From: an uncultured Clostridia bacterium
Lineage (GTDB): Bacteria; Bacillota; Clostridia; TANB77; CAG-508
Assembly: GCA_948502395.1 (NCBI GenBank)
Contig: CAOPES010000003.1
Coordinates: 62,001-126,000, forward strand
Reading direction: 5' to 3'
DNA: 64,000 nucleotides
Shown here: in pieces, positions 55,184-64,000 of the stretch
How the letters are laid out: each line of letters begins with the position of its first letter
Position numbering within the stretch: the stretch's first letter is position 1
The notes under the pieces: generated by a model
The model's input: only the letters and a program-made list of their open reading frames with translations
What the model was told of the DNA's origin: nothing
The model's database searches: none
Position numbers and translations under genes: made by a program

Positions 55184-56912
55184 TCAACGGAACCCTCCGG
55201 CCACCGTCTCCGCCGCCGAAAGAATCTCCACCTCCGCCACCAGAAGAAAATCCATCGCCACCTGCTGAATAGTCACTAGCTCTTCGTTCTGTTTGTGTTC
55301 TAGCACTTTGAGCACTTGTAACTATATTTCCAGCATAATAATTTACAAATATAATATCATTATAAGAGCTAAATTTAGATTGTTCAATAACTTCTGGATA
55401 TAACTCTTTAAATTCTTTTGCTACTTCTTTTGCAATACCTAGCATTTGCGCATATATCAAATAGTCTTCGAATAGAGTTACTTCAACTGCTTCTCTTTCT
55501 TTTATAAGTGTATATTCTTTTAAATATTTCTTTAATCCAGCTAACTGTGTAGCTTTTTCTCTTAATTGTGGTGTTAATACATCTACCTTTTTCTTAAATA
55601 CTCCTAATATCTTTTTTTCTTCACACACTATTAAGTCTCTACGTTTTAATTCTAGTCTACTACTTTCTAATACTGTATCAAACCAGTCTAATATTCGTGA
55701 ATATTGTTTTTCACACCATTTTTTAAATTCTTGACTTTCTAGTATTCCGTCTTCACTTGCTTCGTATAACATTTTGAATAATTTCATTTCTTCTTGATTT
55801 TTTATTTTTCTTAAATCATTATATCTAAGGGCTACTGCAATTTGTTCTTCTTCTCCTATACCACATTTTTCTATCGTAGCATTTCCTTCTTTAATCCATT
55901 TTAATATAACTGCTCCCAATATATCAGTCTTATTCTTTATTAATCCATAAGTATAAGCTATGTAGTAAGCTATAAATATGTCTCCATTACAAGGGATGTC
56001 TCTATAATACGGAATATTTCTAGGAATTCTTTTATCTTTTGTGCGTAACACTGGATAATTTGGATACTTGTATTTTCTTTTTAAAAGGTAAATAATTGGA
56101 ATGATAGAAATTCCTATGATATAAATCCAAAATGCAATATACTTCTCCAAATTTACTCCATATTCACTGTTATCATCTTTATTATATTTAGTACTTCCTT
56201 CTTCTGCCTTATTTAAATAATAATTAAAGTTATTCTCTATAAAATTTGATGTTTTAAAAGAGCCTTTTGGGAATTTAACTAGCATTGTCATGTACTCATT
56301 TTTATCAAGTCTGCCATCAGACTGCATCTCGATATATCCGTTGTAAACATATGCAGTTCCACCATAATTTCCATATCCCCAAACGTCAACAGTATTTGGT
56401 ATTTTAAATTTTGTATGTACTTTTATGTACGCACTTCCTATTGAAGTTGAAAGATTGTGTGGTATAAAAGTCCAATAAAGCATTTGTGCGTCTTCTAGTT
56501 CAGATACGAGATTTGTTATTGTATATTTCACTGTGTATGTGTGTCTTCCATATTTACTTATCCCCCAACATAGTTCAACACTTTTCTCGGTTTTGTTTAT
56601 TCCACATTTGTATGCTTTGTTTTCAAAACTTTCTGACGTGTTCCAGTTTTTTAGCGTTTGATAGCTTTTCCCTTGTTCTGAAACTGTTAAGTCTTTTATC
56701 TCTGAGTTTCCTAGGTTATAATATGGATGATATACTTCTGTTCCTTGGTTATTGTAACAGTCCCATACTTCTGTGATTTGTGCGTCTCCATTTTCTTCAA
56801 TGTAGATGTCCATTGATATTTTGTTTGTTGTGTTTGCTTCGACATTTTTGCTTAACCCAATTATTAGTATTGTAAATAAAAATATTGATAGTATTTTTAT
56901 TGCTTTTTTCAT
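55184..56912 (-). CDS. DUF2207 membrane protein, with one +1 frameshift at CGG near the C-terminus
   Basis: A 575-residue protein if the shift is taken. Signal sequence KILSIFLFTILIIGLSKNVEA, then an extracytoplasmic DUF2207 domain (YIEENGDAQITEVWDCYNNQGTEVYHPYYNLGNSEIKDL), one membrane helix (YIAFWIYIIGISIIPIIYLL), a cytoplasmic part, and a Gly-rich tail. The zero frame ends GGDGGRRVPLIHCYLKF, unlike the family. At CGG 55199, skipping the C gives GGDGGGGFR and stop at 55184. A Gly-rich tail ending in FR or similar is what DUF2207 proteins normally have. The shift changes only the last few residues, so this instance is milder than the others. Confidence 0.85.
55197..55199 (-). other. +1 frameshift site in DUF2207 gene (GGC CGG A)
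   Basis: The zero frame reads GGT GGC CGG AGG GTT. Dropping the C gives GGT GGC GGA GGG TTC CGT TGA (G G G G F R stop). Confidence 0.72.
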
Positions 56913-57039
56913 TTTTTCCCCCTTTTTGTTACGAATATTATTTCATATTACTTGCTTTTTTTCAATATTTTTTATTATTTTTTTGTTTTCTCTTGAAAAA
57001 TGCTGTTTAAAACGTTATAATATTAGAGTATTTATATTT

Positions 57040-57116
57040 GTGCCTGTAGTTTAGCTGGATAAAATGCGAGCCTACGAAGTTCGAGACCGGGGGTTCGAGT
57101 CCCTCCAGGCACACCA
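57040..57116 (+). tRNA. tRNA-Arg (ACG)
   Basis: 77 bases with encoded CCA. Acceptor GTGCCTG/CAGGCAC, anticodon stem CGAGC/GTTCG, loop CTACGAA gives ACG. With inosine it reads CGT, CGC and CGA but not CGG. The D stem is unusually weak (GTTT/AAAT). Confidence 0.93.
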
Positions 57117-57151
57117 AAACTCTCAATATTGCTTGAGAGTTTTATTTTTTT
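57117..57151 (+). terminator. Terminator after tRNA-Arg(ACG)
   Basis: AAAACTCTCAA and TTGAGAGTTTT form the stem, followed by a T run. Confidence 0.8.
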
Positions 57152-57301
57152 GCTTTTGCTCCGTTAAATTTTGATAGTAGTATAACAATGGTTTCCATTC
57201 TATTAAAATTATACAACATTCAAAATTTCATATACTTTTATAAAATCTTTTGATATAATCTGTGTTAGATAACTAGTAAGTTATAGGGAGTTGAATTTTA
57301 G

Positions 57302-57799
57302 ATGGAAATTTGGGATTTATATGATGAAAATAAAAATTTAACTGGTAAGTATTGCATAAGAGGAAATGAAATTCCTGATAATCTCTATCATTTGGTTGTT
57401 CATGTATGGATAAAGAATGATAAAGGAGAATATTTAATTTCTCAAAGATCCGAAAACAGACCTACATTCCCGTTGATGTGGGAGTGTGTAGGTGGCTCTG
57501 TACTTCAAGGCGAAAGTAGTTTGCAAGGTGCGATAAGAGAAACAAAAGAAGAAGTGGGAATTGAACTAAAAGAATTTGAAGGAAATTTAGTTTATAGTAA
57601 AGTAAGAAAATTTAAAAATAGAAATGATATTATGGATGTGTGGCTATTTAAGTATAATGGAGATGTTAAACTAAAAAATGCAACAACTGATGAAGTAAGA
57701 GATGTTAAATGGTTGACCAAAAAGCAAATAAAAGTATTATTTGAGACTAATGAATTAGTTCAAACGTTAGATTATTTCTTTAAAGAAATTAATATTTAA
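57302..57799 (+). CDS. Nudix hydrolase
   Basis: A 165-residue Nudix protein with an intact box: G(x5)E(x7)REUxEExGU reads GSVLQGESSLQGAIRETKEE then VGIEL (about residues 66-90). The N-terminal EIWDLYDENKNLTGKYCIRGNEIPDNLYHLVVHVWI resembles IPP isomerase/MutT-like Nudix members. The substrate is an unspecified nucleoside diphosphate or similar. Confidence 0.9.
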   Translation: MEIWDLYDENKNLTGKYCIRGNEIPDNLYHLVVHVWIKNDKGEYLISQRSENRPTFPLMWECVGGSVLQGESSLQGAIRETKEEVGIELKEFEGNLVYSKVRKFKNRNDIMDVWLFKYNGDVKLKNATTDEVRDVKWLTKKQIKVLFETNELVQTLDYFFKEINI

Positions 57800-57955
57800 G
57801 TATTTAAGCCAAACTTCAATATATGGAAATGATGTATAGGCAATAGAAATTCAAAGTACAATTTTATAGCTATAAATACTGAATGTTAATAAGCATTGCT
57901 TGTAGCAACGGACTATTCTTTATATAATAGTTTGTAAAGAAAGGAGTTGTTCAAA

Positions 57956-58465
57956 ATGTTAAAAGAAAATATTAAACAATTAAGAAAATCGAAAGGGCTT
58001 TCACAAGAAGAACTTGCTATCAAATTAAATGTAGTAAGACAAACAATTTCTAAATGGGAAAAAGGATTATCAGTTCCTGATTCGGAAATGTTAGTTTCAA
58101 TATCAGAAGTATTTGATACACCAGTAAGTACACTACTTGGAGAAAGTATTTCAACAGATAATCCAGATGATTTAAAAGTAATTTCTGAAAAATTAGAAAT
58201 AATAAATTTACAATTATCAAAAAGAAAAGAAAGCATACGAAAATTTTGGCATTGGACTTTTATATCAATATGTTTAATTACAATAATTGTTTTTATTGGT
58301 ATAGCGGCAATCGGCAATACCGTTTTAGAATGGGATTATAGTAAAATTGAATATGCAATTTTAGGAGTGACTATCCATTCGTTTGGATGGATATTTGTTA
58401 GGATAGCACCAATTATACTTATTATATCAATGATTGGAATTGTGTTGACTCGAAAGAAAATTTAA
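57956..58465 (+). CDS. XRE-family regulator with C-terminal membrane helices
   Basis: 169 residues from the ATG at 57956 (AAAGGAG site). N-terminal HTH ENIKQLRKSKGLSQEELAIKLNVVRQTISKWEKGLSVPD. After a short linker two membrane helices follow (FISICLITIIVFIGIAAIGN and IAPIILIISMIGIVL). Such HTH-TM proteins are common in Firmicutes; the signal they sense is unknown. The deaminase gene follows after 20 bases on the same strand. Confidence 0.88.
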   Translation: MLKENIKQLRKSKGLSQEELAIKLNVVRQTISKWEKGLSVPDSEMLVSISEVFDTPVSTLLGESISTDNPDDLKVISEKLEIINLQLSKRKESIRKFWHWTFISICLITIIVFIGIAAIGNTVLEWDYSKIEYAILGVTIHSFGWIFVRIAPIILIISMIGIVLTRKKI

Positions 58466-58485
58466 AAGAGAAGGGATAATACTAT

Positions 58486-58962
58486 ATGAATAAATATATG
58501 AAAATAGCAAAAGAATTATCAGAAGAAAATTTAAAAACAAATAAAGGAGGACCTTTTGGAGCCTGTATTGTTAAGAACGGAAATATAATAGGAAAAGGTT
58601 CCAACCACGTTCTAAGTGATAATGACCCAACAGCCCATGCGGAAATAATAGCAATAAGAAATGCCTGTAAAAATATAAACTCATATGATTTAAGTGATTG
58701 CGAATTATATACTTCATGTTATCCTTGTCCAATGTGTTTATCTGCAATAATTTGGTCTAATATAAAAAAAGTATATTACGGAAACACCAAAGAAGATGCA
58801 ACAAATATTGGATTTAGAGATGACTATATATACGATTATATAAAAAAATTAACAGATAATATTGAAGATAATGCAGTATTATCTTTAAACTGTATGGACA
58901 GAGAAGAAACAATAGAAACATTTAATAAATTTCTTGAAAAAAACGATAAAATCATATATTAA
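58486..58962 (+). CDS. Nucleoside/nucleobase deaminase (CMP/dCMP deaminase family)
   Basis: A 158-residue zinc deaminase. The HAE motif is in PTAHAEIIAIRNA (about residue 51) and the second site in SCYPCPMCLSAIIW (about residue 84), giving His and two Cys for zinc. FRDDYIYDYI at about residue 110 fits guanine deaminase-like members better than TadA. It may be co-transcribed with the HTH-TM regulator. Confidence 0.9.
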   Translation: MNKYMKIAKELSEENLKTNKGGPFGACIVKNGNIIGKGSNHVLSDNDPTAHAEIIAIRNACKNINSYDLSDCELYTSCYPCPMCLSAIIWSNIKKVYYGNTKEDATNIGFRDDYIYDYIKKLTDNIEDNAVLSLNCMDREETIETFNKFLEKNDKIIY

Positions 58963-59025
58963 AATCATTCCTAAAAAGTGATATAACCTGAAAACACATC
59001 ATATAAATATATGGGGTGGAATACA

Positions 59026-60156
59026 TTGATAATAAAAACACTAAAAATAAATAAAAAATTAATTGTTTGGACTATTCTATTGTTAGTAGCAATAGCATCA
59101 ATAACAATATATTATACATTTGCAAATAGTGAAAATACTGAAAATGATACAAGAAAAGAAAATAAAAAAGACTTTATAAGATGGGTTGACTTCAACGTAA
59201 CATCAGAAGCAATGAACCTAACCGCAAAACTCGATATAAACTCACATACCAAAAACGAAGAAATAAAATATAATTGGATAGAATTACTAGCTTATTTAGC
59301 TTGCAAAAATGGTGGTAATTTCAAAAATTTTAAGAAGTCAGACTTAGATACCTTAGTTGCTAAAATTAAAGATGGTGAAACAATAGAAAGTCTAACTCAG
59401 GATTTAAAGTTTTATGATTATTATTATGAAAGTTATAGTGCTGTACTTTCAGGATTTATTGGCAATTATTCTATTGAAACAGAAAATTCTAAGAAACAGA
59501 ATGTTGACAATAGAGAACATGATGAAACTATTGAAAATAGTCTCGAAAATGATACAGAAACTCCTAATAATACTTCAAATTTTGAACAAAAATATGGTAT
59601 AAAAGCCTTTCTTCCAATTGCTAAAAACTATTCATTTAGCCATTATGATGATTTTGGAAATTCTAGGTCTTATGGATTTAAAAGAACTCATTTAGGAAAT
59701 GACTTAATGGGAAGTATCGGCACACCTATTGTAGCCGTAGAGTCTGGCGTTATTGAGAATTTGGGTTGGAATCAATATGGCGGTTGGCGAATTGGTATTA
59801 GGAGCTTTGATACTAAAAGATATTACTATTATGCACATTTACGAAAAAATCATCCTTATGTTGAAGGCTTAGAAGCAGGTATGGTTGTTAAGGCTGGTGA
59901 TGTTATTGGTTATCTTGGTATGACTGGTTATAGCACAAAGGAAAATGTGAATAATATTAATGTTCCGCATTTACATTTTGGTATGCAACTTATTTTTGAT
60001 GAGTCTCAGGTTGATAGTCCTAATGAGATTTGGATTGATGTTTATCAAATTATTGAGTTTTTGAAACAAAATCGTTCTGAGACTTTTCTGTCTAATAAAG
60101 AAACTAAGGACTATTCTAGAAAATATGATTTTATGGATGAAAATTTCAACGAATAG
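59026..60156 (+). CDS. M23-family peptidoglycan endopeptidase
   Basis: About 376 residues from a TTG at 59026, which is correctly spaced from GGGGTGG; an upstream ATG would lack a site. An N-terminal membrane anchor (KLIVWTILLLVAIASITIYYTFA) leads to a ~150-residue region of unknown fold and a C-terminal M23 (LytM) domain. Zinc ligands are in RTHLGNDLMG (about residue 228) and VPHLHFGM (about residue 315). Its stop codon is formed by the edge of the palindromic repeat at 60157. Confidence 0.87.
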   Translation: MIIKTLKINKKLIVWTILLLVAIASITIYYTFANSENTENDTRKENKKDFIRWVDFNVTSEAMNLTAKLDINSHTKNEEIKYNWIELLAYLACKNGGNFKNFKKSDLDTLVAKIKDGETIESLTQDLKFYDYYYESYSAVLSGFIGNYSIETENSKKQNVDNREHDETIENSLENDTETPNNTSNFEQKYGIKAFLPIAKNYSFSHYDDFGNSRSYGFKRTHLGNDLMGSIGTPIVAVESGVIENLGWNQYGGWRIGIRSFDTKRYYYYAHLRKNHPYVEGLEAGMVVKAGDVIGYLGMTGYSTKENVNNINVPHLHFGMQLIFDESQVDSPNEIWIDVYQIIEFLKQNRSETFLSNKETKDYSRKYDFMDENFNE

Positions 60157-60273
60157 GGTGTTTTTGGGTGTTTTTGGGGACAGACCTTAAAAACACCTTT
60201 ACTATTTTTAATTATTCTTTTGTGCAAATAAACAAGAAAGGTGTTTTTAAGGTCTGTCCCCAAAAACACCCTA
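60157..60273. repeat. Palindromic repeat, copy 1 (GGGTGTTTTTGGGGACAGACC type)
   Basis: Arms GGGTGTTTTTGGGGACAGAC...AACACCTT and their reverse complement surround an AT-rich centre. It fills the whole gap between the convergent M23 and htrA genes, and both stop codons (TAG) are made by its TAGGGTG edges. Copy 2 is at 61465. Confidence 0.8.
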
Positions 60274-61399
60274 TTTCTTACCCAAAGTTAGTTTTATCTG
60301 CTTATTAATCTTTCCCCTACTCACATCCAACACAACTTCATCACCAGGCTTTTTAGTATAAATATACTGTCTCAAATCATTCATAGTATTCAAAGAAACA
60401 CCATCAATAGAATTAATAACATCCGCTTCTTTAAGTTCTGTTCCATCAGCTGGGCCATTTTTAGTTATCTGAACCACATAAATTCCCTTATTAAAATTAG
60501 ACTTTATATTGTCGTCAATATATGGCACAACTTCCCTATCATAAGCATAAATACCAATTGTCGCTTCTTCAAAAATATTAGCCTGCTTTAAACTATCAAT
60601 AATTGGTTTTATTATATTAATAGGAATAGCAAAGCCAATCCCTTCGGCAGTAGAAATTTTTACAGTATTTACACCTATAACTTCCCCATTTGGATATATC
60701 AGCACTCCACCACTGTTGCCTGGATTTATCGTAGCATCTGTTTGGATAAGGTCTGTCATATATGAACTTTTATTTTCTTCTTCTATTTTTATAGTCCTAT
60801 TTTTAGCACTTATAATCCCAGAAGTAACAGTTCTTCTAAACTCAAAACCGAATTGGATTTCCTATTGCATATACCGTCTCCCCTACTCTTATACTGTTTG
60901 AATCCCCAAGGCTAACATATTCCAAGTTTTTCGCATCTATCTTCGTAATTGATAAATCTAAATCTGCATCACTCCACACAACTTTTCCGTCATATGTTGA
61001 ACCATTTTCTAAGGTAATATAACATTTACTATACTTTTCTCCTGTCACATGACTATTACTTACAATGTATCCATCTTCTGTAACAATAAAACCTGTCCCT
61101 AGCCCTAATTCCGCTTCTGTACTTTTAGATAATATACTATTCCCCGCATTTTTTAATTTTGATATTCCCACTACACTTTTGGTTGTTTTCTCTAAAACAT
61201 CTGCTACTTTTGTACTGTTTTCTTCAACTTCTTCCACAGTTTGTTCTTTTTGTGTGGATAATGTTCTCGTAGCTGTATAGTTTTCGTTATTTATTTCTAT
61301 CTTTTGGTATGTAAAATATACATAGAACCCAAAAATCCATAATACCATTGCTATTATTGCTAGTACTATAAATTTTGTTTTGCTTTTTTTCTTTTTCAT
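60271..61399 (-). CDS. htrA: HtrA/DegP-type serine protease with PDZ domain, with one +1 frameshift at CGG
   Basis: A 375-residue protein if the shift is taken. N-terminal membrane helix (FIVLAIIAMVLWIFGFYVYFTY). The trypsin-like domain has its catalytic His in SNSHVTG, Asp in DADLDLSI, and Ser in NPGNSGG. A PDZ domain follows (YVVQITKNGPADGTELKEADVINSIDG). The zero frame stops after VGETVYAIGNPIRF at 60842, before the catalytic Ser. At CGG 60850, skipping the C gives GNPIGFEFRRTVTSGIISA, a highly conserved HtrA stretch. Broken without the shift. A TTG six bases upstream is an alternative start. Confidence 0.9.
60848..60850 (-). other. +1 frameshift site in htrA (ATT CGG T)
   Basis: The zero frame reads CCA ATT CGG TTT TGA. 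Dropping the C gives CCA ATT GGT TTT GAG TTT (P I G F E F). Confidence 0.9.
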
Positions 61400-61464
61400 T
61401 TTCAAATCGCTTCACCGCCTTACCTTTATTCTTTCCATATATTTCACTTTTTAAACTTTGTTTT

Positions 61465-61577
61465 AGGGTGTTTTTGGGGACAGACCTTAAAAACACCTTC
61501 TTTTTAATTCAAATTAAATTGTGCAGATATTATAGTTTTATAAGGTGTTTTTAAGGTCTGTCCCCAAAAACACCCTA
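61465..61577. repeat. Palindromic repeat, copy 2
   Basis: The same arms as copy 1 (GGGTGTTTTTGGGGACAGAC and complement) with a different centre. It lies between the divergent htrA and NRPS genes, just upstream of the NRPS promoter. Confidence 0.8.
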
Positions 61578-61594
61578 AAACATCAGTATTTATA

Positions 61595-61624
61595 TTGACA
61601 TTTTCCGCTAAAAAGCTATATAAT
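61595..61624 (+). promoter_or_regulatory. Sigma-A promoter of the NRPS gene
   Basis: TTGACA (61595), 18-base spacer, TATAAT (61619), about 30 bases before the start codon. Confidence 0.8.
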
Positions 61625-61653
61625 TTGACTATAAAATATAATTGGGAGAAGTA

Positions 61654-64000
61654 AATGAAAAAGGAAGTATATGAATTAACAAACCCACAAAAAAACATAT
61701 GGGAACTCGAGCAAATAAACGGAAGTGGAACACCCATAAATCACATAATGTCAGTTCTAAAATTAAACAGCAAGCTGGATGAAGATTTATTGGTAAAAAC
61801 CATGAATAAAATTATAGAGAAAAATGATTCTTTTCATTTAAGATTTATTAAAAATGGAACAAGTCTATGTCAATATGTTGAAGATTATCAATACGTGCCT
61901 ATTGAGACAAAGCATTTTGATACAGATGATATTTCTAGTGCGATTGAAGAGTATCAAAATTTAGAACTTTCTTTAAACAAATTGTTTAGTATTTGTCTTG
62001 TTTTTACACCTTGTTCTTCTTATGTTTTGTATAAGTCTCATCATATTATAGCTGATGCTTGGAGTATGTCCCAAGTTGCTGAACAGATTAAGGATTTTTA
62101 CGAAAAGTTACAAAGAGATGAGCAAGAAGATGCTTTTGAAAAGCCTAGTTATCTTCCTTTTATTGATAGAGAAAAAGCTTATTATGAGAGTAATAAATTT
62201 CATATAGATGAACAGTTTTGGAATGATTATGTAGCAAAAATTCCTTCTACAAAGTTATTTCAAAATTCTGATTATTTAAAAAAGGACGGAAAGCGTTATA
62301 TACAACCACTTGACGCTGGTTTGTTTAACTCTATTTCTGCTTATTGCCAAGAAAATAGAATTACAGAGTATGCCTTCTTTTTAGGGATATTGTCTATTTA
62401 TTTTAGCAAGATTTATAATTTAGAAAAAGTAACATTTGGTACACCTTTTTTAAATCGTCAAAAGAGATTAAAAGAGCTTGAATGTACTGGTATGTTTGTA
62501 TCAACTTTACCTTTAATGGTAGAAGTTGATACTCAAGATACCTTTTTGTCATTGTGCAAAAAAATATCATCAACAAATATGTCATTGTTTAAACATTCTG
62601 GCTATCCTTATCACAAAATACAAGAAGCCTTTTGTAATACTGCAAAAGATAATTCTGGTTTGTACGAAATTGGATTTTCTTATCAAATTAATAAACAAGA
62701 AAATGCTATGGAAAATGAAGATTTAGGAGAATGTAGTTGGCTATTTTCAGGGCAACAAAATAATCCTTTGACTATCCATTTAACAACTTTGAATAATGAT
62801 AAAATTTTGAATTATGATTATTTATTTACTTGTTTTACAGAAGATGAGATTAAAAAGATGAATTCTTTTATTTTGCATATAATCTCTCAAGTTTTGAAAG
62901 GCAAGTCAAATATAGTTGATATAAATCTTTTAACAGATGAAGATGTTTCAGCTTTAACAGCTTTTAATTTGACAGGTAATATTGAGAATTCTAGCGAAAC
63001 TGCAATTTCTATTTTTGATGATGTTGTAGCAAGATATCCTGATAATATTGCTATTTTGTATGATAATACAGAAATTACTTATTCTGAGCTGAATAAAAAA
63101 ATTAATAATATTGCAAAAGCTTTGCTTAATTTAGGAATTACTAAAAACGTACCAGTAGCTCTATTTTTAGATAAAAGTATTGATATGATTGTTGCTATGT
63201 TTGCAGTTTTAAAGGCTGGTGGCTGTTATGTGCCTATTTTGCCAGATGAATCCGCTTCTAGGGTCGAATATATTTTAAATGATTGTAAGCCAAAATGTAT
63301 TTTAACACACAAAGACTATGATACAAAAATTCCAACAAAATCTGTTGTTATCAACTTAGATACTTACGGATTTAACGGTTTTTATGATATTTCTGCAAAT
63401 AAACCTTCACCAGAAGATACTGCATATATCATTTATACATCAGGTTCTACTGGTAACCCAAAAGGTACTATGGTTATGCACAAAAATATAGCTGGTTTAA
63501 AAGCTTCTATTGAAAAAGACGCAGTTTTGAAAGCAACTAGCAAAGATATATCAATTTCACTTTTAAAATATTCTTTTGATGCTTCTGGAATTGATATTTA
63601 CAGCTCTTTGCTTTTTGGTGGAAAGCTTGTTTTAGTAAAAAAAGAAGATGAATTAAATCCTGAAAAAGTAATTAGAATTATGGAACAAGAAAAAGTAACA
63701 AGGTCTTTCCTAATTCCAAAGTGGCTTGAACATATTGCTGTTCAAGATAAATTGCTAAATGCAGATTTATCTTCACTTAGAATTCTTGGAACTGGTGGAG
63801 AAACTTTAAAACCTTATATTATAGAAAATTTACTTTCCAAATATAGTAACTTAAAAGTCCTAAACCTTTATGGCCCTACGGAGACAACGATGTTTACAAC
63901 TTATAAACAAGTAAGTGTTTTTGAAATAAAAAACAACTACACTTCAATTGGTAAGCCAATATATGGTTCTCGCCTTTTAGTTGTTAACTCAAATTTGGAA
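61654..64000 (+). CDS. Nonribosomal peptide synthetase, condensation and adenylation domains (partial)
   Basis: 782 codons to the window edge, starting at 61654 after TTGGGAGAAG. The condensation domain (about 1-430) has the active-site motif SHHIIADAWS, where the usual HHxxxDG ends in A instead of G. An adenylation domain (about 440 on) has TYSELN, A3 YTSGSTGNPKG, FDASGIDI (the Asp that holds the amino group), and A5 LYGPTETT. Product unknown. Starting with a C domain suggests an acylated first residue or an internal module. The gene continues past the window. Confidence 0.93.

Noticed and set aside
61287..61737. Two short minus-strand ORFs upstream of htrA and over repeat copy 2.
   Set aside because: They overlap the repeat, the NRPS start or the htrA start region and have no coding support.

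Overview
This is a very AT-rich stretch of a Gram-positive-like bacterial chromosome, probably an uncultured gut Clostridia relative. Supporting features are AGGAGG ribosome sites, sigma-A type promoters, LytR-CpsA-Psr, CvpA and DUF2207 proteins, ComEA, and a prepilin-like leader of the KGITLIALVITIIVLLILAG type. The lineage is an inference; there is no rRNA or housekeeping marker to settle it.

Layout. 1-6256: type I-B CRISPR interference operon on the minus strand (cas6-cas8-cas7-cas5-cas3, with cas3 running off the left edge; no repeat array in view). 6583-25321: an integrated element packed with defence genes. It carries a three-gene module (DUF4062/TIR-like helical-repeat protein, membrane-macro protein, TIR protein), an RloA/RloB pair, a type III restriction-modification system, a small replication cassette, a second macro/TIR (type II Thoeris-like) pair, and a tyrosine integrase broken by one stop codon. 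A near-identical 16-bp core lies at both ends, and the right copy belongs to a tRNA-fMet 3' half. 25556-43927: chromosomal genes (GNAT, methyltransferase, DUF3883 protein, tRNA-fMet, ComEA, D-Ala-D-Ala carboxypeptidase, LCP protein, a pilin-leader/LRR protein, a three-gene ABC/GldG operon). 44041-60156: a 560-bp palindromic element, three tRNAs, peptidases, an FAD/Rieske oxidoreductase, regulators, Fic, Nudix, deaminase and M23 proteins. 60157-64000: an HtrA protease bracketed by two copies of a ~110-bp palindromic repeat, then the start of a nonribosomal peptide synthetase.

The most striking observation is a recoding pattern. Six otherwise intact chromosomal genes (cas6, cas8, a D-Ala-D-Ala carboxypeptidase, the pilin/LRR gene, a DUF2207 gene and htrA) are interrupted at eight places, and every interruption has the same form. 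There is one extra C directly before an in-frame glycine codon GGN, so the zero-frame codon is CGG, and reading resumes correctly in the +1 frame (CGGN behaves as a four-base glycine codon). The restored proteins regain family-typical sequence: the Cas6 glycine-rich loop, the Cas8 N-terminus, the HtrA core, the DUF2207 glycine tail. Reading by eye, I found only four in-frame CGG codons that are not shift sites, in two unusual regulator-like genes, and none in the mobile element. This looks like widespread +1 frameshifting at CGG rather than random decay or sequencing error, and it should be tested first.
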